From assembly GCA_037783545.1 (NCBI GenBank), contig JBBELK010000218.1, positions 1,426,001 through 1,490,000 on the forward strand: a stretch of DNA of 64,000 nt, given 5' to 3'. The notes beneath the pieces are model-generated. The model did not search any database. It was not told the DNA's origin and was given only the letters and a program-made list of their open reading frames with translations. This document shows positions 45,601 to 57,600 of the stretch, piece by piece; the stretch's first letter is position 1; every line of letters starts with the position of its first letter. The stretch is from Henricia sp. BOLD:AAB3569 (lineage: Eukaryota > Echinodermata > Asteroidea > Spinulosida > Echinasteridae). Both the position numbers and the translations under genes were made by a program.

Positions 45601-48600
45601 CGAACGGATCACGTGATTATTTTTAGGGTTTATGACCCAGGGACCGCCGGGGTAAATAAATTCGATACAAATGTGGACAATTGTCTCTATGAGTTTGAGA
45701 AATCTGGATGCAGTGAAAAGCAACTTGGCTCCACCGGGATTCAAACCGCGGACCATCTGCTTAACGCGCAGACGCCCTACCAATTGAGCTATGAAGCCAA
45801 CTGGTGGTTTATAAATCATGATTTGGACACACCCTCGGACACACCCTCGGTAAATGGATGAATTAATGATTGAACTTCATTTCTCCTTTCGCGTAGTAAG
45901 TGACCCAGACGGCGACTATGTGCGATGTCGTTTTGCCGTTGAATCAAATAACGAGTGTTATAGGGTCTGCGGGGCACTGGCAAACGCAGAGATACAAAAT
46001 TCAGGGGTAAGTATCATATTACAAAATATGTGTTTAGTTTCTCCCAAAAAAAAAATAATTTCTTGATCAGAACAGAAGTTTGTTGAATACAGTGAACTTG
46101 TGGATAAGGGACGCCAGTGATCGATGATCGACCAATTACTTTGGGGTCGTTTTCAAGTGCAGGAGCTCAAGGAGGCGCTCTATGCAGGAAGAGTGGCACA
46201 CCCTGCCTCAACGGCTCTTACGGAGGCTGCTGCAGTCAGCCTTGCCAAAAGAAGTGTTCATACACGTTACTGTCTGATAAAATATGTTATGTGGACCGTA
46301 TACAAGACAGTAGCATGCACATACTATTCCGTAAATGTCGACACTTGTTTATTTATTTTGTCTGAGAAATAGGTTGTGTAGTTCGCAGCATAGACACGTT
46401 CGGTGTGAAAATAGTCCCAAGTACAGCTATTATATAGACTCATTTATGCTGAGTCATCATACGTCATGCGCATTTTCTTCTTCAAATTTGATCACTAAAA
46501 CACACAACAACTTTTCATTTTGATGGGGATTTGAACTGTGTTCTTAAAGTTGCATTGCCCGTGTTTCGGTGAAAGGATTTAAAAAATTAATTTACACAAG
46601 CGAACGAATTTAGAAAGCTTACGTGTCTCTGTAACGAAAAATATCAAAAACTTAAATTTCCGACGTCGGGAATTGGAAATACAAGCCTTTTTCTTGAAAC
46701 GTGCTTCACATGTTGTACATGTGCGCGTACGCTCATATGTACATAGTATGTGTACAATGTACACATGTACGCGCACATGTATATTTACGTCATAACCCTG
46801 TCGATTAATTGACCTGCCAGCCTTTTAATCATTTCTTGTTTTTAATAGACTGGCATTAATCCTTGACGGATTTTTACATTCTTGGTACCAAATGAAAGCT
46901 GATAACTTTTTCGATTCTAGAAAAATACCTATTTAACTTTAAAAAACAAATTTGACGCCCAAATCGGCCCAAACACGGGCAGTGCAACTTTAATGTAATT
47001 GTATCTGTTGTGCAGGACGAGTGCCTGCTATTATACGATGGTCCTAATAACGTTGGGTGGTACGCGGTGACTCTCATGATTGAAGATTTCAACCGACGCA
47101 GAAGTCGAAGAGCGCTGAGTAGAGTAAGAACATACATTATTGCTCTTCTATAATATATATTAACGGATAAAGTTGTACTTTTAGTCGAATTTTCAATGGT
47201 ATTTAGGTTTTCCGCACATTTTAAAACTTTTTCATTCAAATTCATATCCAGTTAACTTCAATTTCGTCCCGAGACGAGAGAAACGCGCAAATGCTACAAT
47301 GCATAGTTCCGACCTGTCAATCAACCGAACCCGCCGACCAATCACAACAGAGCTAGCAGATGTCACCCACATAGGTCAAAGTGCACTGTACGCTCACAAC
47401 AACATGATCACGCGATATGTTCTGCCGGCCCATACAATTTGTACAGTATTGTATGCGACGATCCGGGTGAATTTTTGGTTTCAAGGCTGGTCGTTTCGTT
47501 GTTCAAAGGTACGAAAGCTATATTTCGTGATGATATGATATCCCTGTATTACTGGCCCTTTACTCAGTGTGTTCTAAGATAACTGTTGACCCTGAAACAT
47601 GAATACCTTTGAGTTTTCTTCAATGAATCTGTGCTTTCCGTTGAAAGTCCCATTGCTTTTTGCGTTGTGTCGCCATTTTTGACGATAGCGTGTGAGCCAT
47701 AGCAACAATGTCCAAGGGGGCGGGGTTAACTGGGCAAAATCGGAACTATGCATTGGTTTGGTCTTTGGTCTTTCCAAATGATCAATGGTCTTTCCAAATG
47801 ATCAATGGTCAACCAATTTCAACATTTGTCCATTCAATGTCGTAAGATTTCAATTAGCCTTTTTGAAGTATGGCGGACACAATAAGAGGGCGCACTTTGC
47901 AGTGGGTATAAAATCGACTAAAATGCAAAATAACTCAGTTTTTCATTTTACACTTATTAATTTTATTTATAATTCTGTCTATGTATTATAATTTCAACAT
48001 GTAAATCAGGTTTTTGGAAAGAAATACAATTGATAAAAAAATTCATACCCAAATGAAATTGCGCCCTCTCCTTTAGTTCCGCCATACTTCTAAAAGGCTA
48101 ATGAAATTCGTCTAGACTTGTGATCATCTACATCACGTAAGGATTGATTTCGTTTTTGTTCAACCCATTTCAAACATTTATTATCGATCAAATTCGTCGA
48201 TCAAATTCGTCGATCAAATTCGTCGATCAAATTCGTAGCTTTTTGGACAAGCTTTTTGAGGACAGCTTGAGGTATAGTTTCTTGCATGATTCCGAATCTT
48301 CAAGAAATGTCACTGTTATAAGTCCACGTTGAGCAACCATAATCTATGCATGTAAAAAATAAATATGTTTAAAACAGAAAGGGAAACATGAAGAGGTAAA
48401 AAATAACGAAAGTTATACAATCAAGTGACGAATTCAAATGAAATGCATGTGAAATTGATTTCCAAATGACGAAATTACTTTATTCGTCGTACGTTTGGTA
48501 ACTGCTGACGATGAAATCGAATATTCTTTTTCGAAAAATTATGCAAACGTACGAAATGGTTTGGACAAATGCGAAATTGAACGACCAAATACGAAACTGA

Positions 48601-51600
48601 AAATGGTAAATGCAAAGTCGGGAATTTTCGAGACGAAAGTGAAATTAACCGGTTATGAATTTGAATGAAAAGTATTTTAAAATGTGCGAGGAAACCTATA
48701 TTATCGAGGAATCAGGATGGCGCCTTCCTGATTCATCGCCTTCCAACTCTTTGGTCCTACTTCAAATCCTATCCGGATAAGTACGTTAATTGGGTTCTCA
48801 GTCCCTGCTTGATTCCGTGCGGGTTTCCCCCATGTGTGTGGTTTCCCTCCCATCTCTAAAACTGAAAATTTCTTCATGGCCGTGCTGAAGAACCTCCTAG
48901 GTGGCTACAGGGCAACGACGCATGCCGACTAATTTCAGCAACAAAATTTCTTTAGGGGATCATACGAAAGAATTCATGCAAGATTCGCTTTATTTTAAAA
49001 GGTCGTTTTTAACCACCGTCAAAACTAATTGAGAATGTAATAAAATGGACACGTGTCAACATGAGAAGAAATAACTTAAATTAGCGTTTTATGAATTTTC
49101 GTCTTTCATAGGTCCCTCTGCACTTTTTGATAAACGTCACAGTTGCAGGTAATAACTGCCACCAACCTCGATTCCAGTACCCAACTCCTAAGAACGGCGA
49201 ATGCGTGCCAGCAAGTATTCATCGGCCCCTTACGATTAAACTCGCTACACGCAGCGACGATGCTAGTTATACGTAAGTCATGTTTTGGTGTGTGTGTTTT
49301 TTTAAGCTAGAGGGCTTCAAAGCCAGTTTCTCTGGCGACACGCGTTAGTTAGACCCTCTAGCTTCTTACTAAAAATGCCCTGCTTAAGCATACTAAGTAT
49401 GAATTTAAACAAAATATTCGACAAAATGTACGACATCGCAAATATTTGCAAAGATATTTGCGGGGATAAATGTGCGACATCGCAAACATCTGCAAAGATA
49501 TTTGCTGTGAAATGTGTGACATCGGAAATATTTGCAAAGATATTTGCGATTTGCGATGTCCCTTGTACGCCACGACAAATATATACAAACGTGGTATACG
49601 AAAAGGTACGCGTTTTAGTAGCACATTTTTGTAGCTGCGGCACCGGTCCGTAACGTCACATCGTCATTGCGTCGGCGGGAGGTCTTAAAATTAATAAAAT
49701 TACAAACATCTTTAGAAATACATTATTTGCAATTATTTCTAGCGGAGGACAGCGAACCAGCCAATTTTATCGACTGTATTATTTTCTGCAAGTCATTTCC
49801 TTTTGGCGGTAATTTCGCTAAACTTCAAGATCGTGGATGGTTATAACGTTCGCTACTCTCTACAGCTACAGCTCTGGTATTTAGTAGCAAATTGCATTTT
49901 TGTCTCTCTTTTTTATCACAGTATCTCTGGTATTTCGACATTTGGGCTGCCCCTAGGGATGGAAGCGTCAGCTTTGACTACTGACCCCACTGACCCTTTG
50001 ACCTCTTTTGTTGAACTTCGCTGGACTCCTCGCGAGACGCAACATGGACCGCACCAGATCTGCTTCTCCGCGTTCGATCGAAAAGACAACAAAGAGTAAA
50101 CACAAAAATACAAGTAGCTCCATCTTACTCAATCATTGACTTGCCAGCTTCGGCCAACATTAAATTTTCGAATCTAAAGGCAAAGTTGCGTGGACATTGT
50201 CGGGAGCATTGGGTTTTGAGCGCTTGTGTACAGTCAAGTACATCATAAGTCCACCACAAGTTTCTGTTTTTTTCACAAGCTATTCAAAATGCAACAAAGG
50301 CATTTTACTATTTTGAAACTTGGGACTGACTTGGGACAGACTTGGAGAGGACTTGGAGAGGACTTGGAGAGGACCTGGAGAGGACTTGGGATAGACTTGG
50401 GACGGACTTGAGACAGATTTGCGATAAACTCAGATGCTGTTTGCCGAGAGCCAAAAATTTAAACTTGAATGAACGTTATGGGGACACGATTTTTAAAAGT
50501 TAACTACACATGCATGCATATTTGACGTGTGTGCGTGCTGGTAAACAGGAAAAAAATACCCACTGGCACGTGATGGTGATTGGACCAGTCAGAACAGGTC
50601 TCTCGTTTATGAATATGTAGGAGTATGGTAAAATCTTATATGGGCAGAATTTTTGTTTACTAGTGTGTTCGACTAAAACCCTATCACTATTATAGGCTTA
50701 ATACTAATACCATTTTCTCTAATTTTTTTTCTGTTGAAAGGTTCGCTTCAAACCAAGTCTGTATAACTGTGTACGTTGGTGGTAAGTGCCGTATATTGTC
50801 ATCGTATAGGATTGCAGTATACATACTGTACAATTATCTTATGACATAGTTAATTGAAGGTAGAAATGTTTGGGCGTATGTGTTGCTCATAATTTATGCA
50901 GAAAAAAAAACCGCTTACACTAAATTGTAGGATACGAGCGACGAGCGTATACCCCAAAAGTTGCGATGGAAAAAACTACAAACCGGAATGCCGTTTCGCA
51001 CCGTTTCTCAAAAAAACCTTTGCGTGTCAATTTTTTTCAACCATTATTTTACAGATGAAGTCAACAATAGTTTAACACCAAAATTGCAACTTTTTTTTAA
51101 AGCTTGGGCCTCCGTAATTTGTCACTTATTTGCAACGATTTTTGCCCGTTTTATGTGAAGCAAGCCCCCAAAGAAAGGCAAATAAGGGCCTCAGCCACGG
51201 GGTATAATTGTCAATAACTTCGATGTTCGTGAACCAAAAAGGTTCGTTCAAGTGGCAATAGGGATGGGGAATTTCCCTTTCATGTTGTTACAATCGTCAT
51301 TTTGCCGGTTTCCAACAAACACTAACTCTGATTCCTTCCCTTTGGCCTAATTTATTTCCCCCTATACACGAAGTGATATGCACTGCATATAGAGTGGATT
51401 CACATCTAATCTTTTCGTGCGTAACGTTTGACGCGTGTCGCTTTGGGAAAAAAAGCCGTGTGAACAGAATTTGGAGTGAAACAGTGGACTCAAAAACACA
51501 AAATAAACGTGGGAGGAAAGTGTTTTTCTGATTCTGTGATTTACAGTGCGTTGTGTCACTCCAAATACCCTCCACGCCGGTTTTTCTCAAAGCGATGCTT

Positions 51601-54600
51601 GTCAAATTAACCACGAAAAGGTTAAGTGTGAATCCAGCCTGTGTTTTTATCGAAACACACGCTAAACCTCATAGCGTGATCGAGTGGGATTCGAACCCAC
51701 GACCTTCCAAATACATGGGTATTTTTTTAAAAACCACACAGTGATTTTTAAGGAAGTTCTAACAGTTGTAATGACCTCCCTTTTCCCCCACCCGTACCAT
51801 AATAGCTCTTTTGGCGCATCCAGTGCCCGAACTGTCCAGCCCCTGGTCTGGTCAGATGGTAGATGTTACCAACCAAGATTGGGAGATTCGATTTAATTCC
51901 ACGGTAGGAAGAAGTCAAATTTTCAAATGTTTAAATTCTTTACGTAAATATTTTGGCGTAACAATTCGTTCCATTTTTGTCTATTTCCGTCCTGTTGTAA
52001 TGTGGCCCGCTGTTAAAAACAAAGTTTTAGGGAATGTGTTACCACTGATCGTGTATCGCCAGTGATAAACAAAAAAAGACACGAAGGGTACAATTTAATT
52101 GTCATTTTCTAAACTGGAAAGCATTATCGTCTGCTTACCTTTCTGCCATCTTGTAACTGGCCGCCATTTTTAACAGCAACTCGCAAACAGCACAAACATC
52201 CTAAATATCGGTGGTGCACAACTCATTCAACCCATCGTGCCTCAGTTCGAATCTCGCATACCTATAATTAGAGACAGTATGAATATTCAAACCTAACATG
52301 CACCAAACAGAGGCAAGCAACCGATTCTATAGACAACATGGATATTCTCATAAATGTGTACACCAATTACAGGCAGGCAGACCCAAGTACTTTTTGCAAA
52401 CCAAATGCATTGATCGGGCTTGTATTTCAGATAATCCAACACCATCGCGAAGAGGGTGGCATCGTAGTGTTCGCCCGGGCAGACAACAACGAGCCGGTCC
52501 ACACGGTCAACCTGGCCTCGGAGACCAACCCCGATGTGTGGTTTCCCGATGACGAGACGGACACCGTGGCCTTCTCCACGCCGGGTTTCTCCCTGCATCC
52601 GGAGACCGAGTACATCTTCATTGTGAACGACGGCGCAGTCCTTAGTGACGGCGTCTGCAAGTCCCGGTCCGCGTTGCACCAGTGGCGATTTACGACTGGA
52701 CGTGAGTGAAAGGACTTTGGTTTTTATCACACATCCTCAATCACACATGAAGATAATACTAGGGAGGTTTAGATGCACGTAAAACGCGAATGTAAACGCG
52801 GAATGCTTTGAGCACTTGGTCGTTACTTTGAGAAAATCTTAGAACAGACGAAAACAAAAATCTACAAATGTGGCAATTATGTCCAGTAGCAAGATAACTC
52901 TTTTGCCGTGTCCAAAATTTGAACCTGGATTCTGAGACCTCCTAAAGATATGACCAGTGCTCAAGCCCTTTCGCGTTCACATTTGCATTTTACGTGCATC
53001 TAAACCTCCCTAATGTCGTTTGTATAAACAGTTATCCAATCCTGAAACCTGTCTTTAACGATTTTCTCTTTAATGACTCCCGTTCAGTCAATATCTCCCT
53101 GGCCGCCACCAGACTGCCCCCGTTGCAGATCGCCAGATCCTCGCCGACGGCCGTACCGGAATGCCTGTCCAGCTTCATGTTGATCTACGTAGCCAAAGGG
53201 TGGCTTGCTTCGGTCAGTTCGCTCACCGATCCGGCAGCCATGTATCTTAACGATCCGTCCTGCGTCGGGGAAGAATTCAACGAGACGCATTTCGTGTTGG
53301 GAGCACCGCACGACATGTGTGGCACTGTTGTTGAAGTGAGTTGAGAGTCCGGAAAGTCGTGATCAGGACGATACGAACCACATCGTAATTTCCCTTCGCC
53401 CCAACCATAAAACAGTTTCAACCACCTGTAGTCCTTATTTTACAAAATTGAGATTGAACGTGATCTAGTCCGAATGCCTCTGACGCTCACTGAAACGAAT
53501 CTAGCATTAACAAGTCACTGACGACTTGTTAATGTCAGAATCGTTTGAGAAAGCTTGTGCGCATAAGAGGCATTCAGACTAGACGTGATCCATCAATATT
53601 ATTGTTAATCATTGCAAACAAACCCTACATACGTACTTCTGACTTGACTTGACTTGACTTGACTTGACTTGACTTGACTTGACTTGACTTGACTTGACTT
53701 GACTTGACTTGACTTGACTTGACTTGACTTCGCATGGCCATTAAGTGACCGTGGCGACCAACTCTCTATAGGTCTGCCGGTTGGGGGCTATGTAGACCAG
53801 ATCAGATGGTGCAACGGGTGGGACTGGGTGACTTGCTGCGACGGTACGGTCCAGGTGGGTTGAGGGCGGCCTCGGGGGCGGCGCCAGCCGTGAGGGAGAG
53901 GCTTGCTGCAGCCAGCAGGACCTGCCGTGCTGGGATCTCCTCAGGAAGCCTGGCGATGTGGCCAAGTAGTTTGGAGCCTCCGTTTCCTTATGGTAGTGCC
54001 CTGTGGAGTAGGGTTGCCGGTCCGTCTGCCTTAAGTATATATTTTGGGAAATTTCGCAAAGGAAAACTTACAATCTGTTATTGGAAGGCAGGGAAATTAA
54101 AAGCTGACCTTTTTTCATGTTCTTGTCCGGTGATATATGCCTTATTCATGTTTATAAGTTACTCATCATAACTTTTGGTAATATAGTCAAGTAATGCTCC
54201 CTGTGAAGGAAAATGGCCGCCCTTGATAAACACAAGATTGGAAAGAGGATGATTTAAGATATGAGTACAAGCCTATCAATTCAATTGAGGTTGTGTTAGC
54301 CTCACTGAGTTGAACATGGAAAAAATATACTAGACGGTTTGAGGCACTTTCAGGAGAAAGCTGTAAAGCATTTTTGGGCACTTCGAATAATAAATAATTA
54401 GTAAATATCCAAGCAGTTTCTCTTAAAGACAGATTATATGATTGGAAAACTTTTAAAAACAGGAACAACAGCATCACATAACTGAAGAATAATGTTGATA
54501 AGCTGCCTTGTAGGAATTTCAGCCACATAGATGCAGTAATACTTCAGAAAACCTGAAAAATCCATGAATTGTAAAAACAATTTGTCTGCAGACAATTTTT

Positions 54601-57600
54601 TTCACAGATATTTATCCCACAAAGGTACTATTTTACACGAGAAAAAAAATCCTGTGGTGTTTGTTACAATTGCTATCAACACTTTTAGTAGGGTTTTTCT
54701 TGTCAATTCATGAAGTAAAATTTTGGGTCACTGCAAATGATATGTATTTGGGCTTTAATTATTCAATCATTATTTGAACTTTTTCAGTCTGAGAGCAGCA
54801 ATGTCCAGACCGTACAGAACACAGTTCACATCCCCCCTCAGCCAGTGAGTCAGGGTACTGTCATCACAAGAGACAATAACATCGTAGTCCATGTGTCCTG
54901 CCGACTGACCGGGGCAAAGGTCACTCATGCACAGTTTGACCCTAACATCACAACCATCGTGTACTACGAGACTGGCTACGGGTCCTTCAACTTCCAGCTG
55001 AGAATGTTCCACGACGCGATGTTCGGGGAGAAGTACAAACCCAACAACTACCCTATTTATGTCTACCAGAAGCAGAGGTTGTATTTTGAGGCCAAGGTCC
55101 TGGCTGATGATGATATGGCCGTATTGCTGACGTCATGTAGGGCGACACCAACGGCCAACCCTAGAGATCCTACGCATTACGTCTTTATAGATGAGGGGTA
55201 TGTGTCACTGACCTGTGTTACAATAATGGTATCTATTCTTATATAGCACACATATCTATCCTGTGGGATACTCAAGGCCGAGCAATTTACATTATTACCC
55301 TGGTCATTGGGCACAACTCCCCAGAAAGTATGCAGCCCCAGCAGCCTGACACAAGCGCTCAAAGGCTGCAACCCTTGCAGTATACCCATTTCCTCTTGGG
55401 TGGAGAGAGGTAACTTACGGCAAAGTGCCTTGCCCAAGGGCACACACACCTAGACTGGTCCTTGGTGCACAAGATCGCTTGTATTCCATGTAACATGTAC
55501 TCTATAGCGGCGGGAGTTTAACCAGTCTAGGCAAGGTATTAACTGGCCTAGATGGCGAACGGTTGCTTCAATCAGGGAGTCGCTTTCCAGCCCACTGTAT
55601 AGTTTGGTTGGTGCACACCCAAGGTGCACCTTACTAAATAACTTGCAGATCCCTAACGGCCGAGCTTGTTCATTCATTGCATACCCTCAAATATTCAAAA
55701 GAAAAAAAAAGCTTTCGATGGCCCAAAATCTAATATGTGGTGTTAACCCAAAGCCTGATCCGTGGACTTGCAACTTTGGCAAATGGGAATTGTAGGTGAA
55801 ATTGAAAATTGTAGGTGAAATTGTGGAGCCTGGAGGGATAAGTACATACTGAGATGGACATCTTTAGAGCAATTATTTTGCAGAGAAAAAAATCAACAGT
55901 CAATACCTAAGTGAAAGTTGAAAAGATTTATATGAAAGTTCAGGTCTTAAACATTATTTTTTGCAAATTTTATCACATTGCAAATAATCACAATTTGAAA
56001 TGTCTCTATAGCTGTTTCATGAAGTTAGTCCAGTTATCATTCGATTGTTGTCAACCACTTTCTGGGTGATGAAATAGACATAAAAGTTCCCATGTCAATA
56101 ATTGATTGCCACAGAGTTGTAGATGACATTGGACCTGTAAACTGACCACCAAAGTGGACACTGAGAAATTAAAGACGGATTACATGATTGGAAAATTTTG
56201 AAAAACAGGAACAGCAGCACTGCATAACTAAAGATTAATGTTGATAAACTGCCTTGTAGAAATTTCAGATGCAGTAATACTTTAGAAAACCTGAAAAACC
56301 CATGCATGGTTGTTGTGTTAAGTGAATGGTACAAAAATTGTCTGCAGACAAATTTTCAGTTGGTAACCATCATGATTTTACACGGAAAAAAAATCATGTG
56401 GCGTTTGTTTATACAGTTAAAAACTGCTATTAAGGCCACCTTGATAAACAGGCCACATGCATATATAGTGGCCACCCACCTTTGGTCCCAAATGCCATGT
56501 GTATAATGCTTAAGAAACCTCTATTTTTTTACGGTCCCGAGGGTGGCCACTATAGACAAGTTTCACTGTTACCATTGCTATCAACATTTTTAGTCGGATT
56601 TTAGATCGCTGCAAATGATGTACGGTATTGGGGCTTTAAGTGTTGATTCCCTCTCATTTCAATTGTCAGATGCAAGGTTGATAAGACGGTTGAATTCCAC
56701 GACTACCACGACGGTTCCAGAAAACGGTTTTCCATCGAGGCCTTTGCATTCTTGGGACAAAATCTACATGGCTCGGTGAGATTTTTCTCTTAGTTCCTGG
56801 TCTTGTAAAGAGCAGAAATACTCTCCCAAAAATATAAAATAAAATACGAAGTTTGTTGAATACAGTGAACTTGTGGATGACAAGGCATTGATCGACCAGT
56901 CAATTTAGAATCACTTTCAAGACTGTTCTTTCTTCAGTGATTTTCTTTGAGTCCAAAATGACCTTTTTGAACAAAGTGTTCCCCACAGTAATGAAATGTG
57001 ACATTTTCTGTTTCTGGGAAAATCCTGCAGAAAATACCGTACACGTTTGCCACTAATTCTAACTAGTAATATGACATGATAATGCCCAAGAAAGTTTAAA
57101 TTTGGTGAGGAAACATGATTTTAGCATTAAGAACAGTTCAAGTTTTCATTTGAAAACACTTGTGATTTTTATGTCATGCCCCATGGACTTAGTTGCATGG
57201 AGTCTCGACTGGAGAGCGTGTATGGTATTTTTTCCACCAATTTTGTAGGTTTCGAACTGATTGAACTTGTGTGGGATGAGCTGACCTCTTTTTAACCGTA
57301 TATTTACTAAAGCGGGCCTCCCACTGCGATATTTGCCACGAATTTCCTACGAATTGGTACGATTATCGGAGACTGCCTATAGACTCTACACACAATCGTA
57401 CCAAATCGTACCCAATCGTAGGAAATTCGTGGCAAAAATCGCACAGTGGGAGGCCCGCTTTACGCTTTGACTATTCTGTCTCAAAGGTTTTCGTTCACTG
57501 CGACCTGGCTACGTGTTTTGCGTCTGACACCAACTCGGTGTGCGCACGAGGTTGTGTGATAACGCCATCTCTGGTTAGGAGAGACGCATCACAGTCGGGT

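Noticed and set aside
48181..48240. Short regularly repeated units considered as a CRISPR array
   Set aside because: Contiguous 13-bp tandem units without spacers, in an animal gene intron.
51677..51715. GGGTTCGAATCCCA motif like a tRNA T arm (minus strand)
   Set aside because: No matching acceptor, D or anticodon stems around it.
52381..52430. Extended 5' end for ZP exon 10 (acceptor at 52380)
   Set aside because: It keeps phase with exon 8 only if exon 9 is skipped, and it has a poor acceptor. Exon 9 (51824-51903) with acceptor CTTGTATTTCAG at 52430 fits phase and motif order better.
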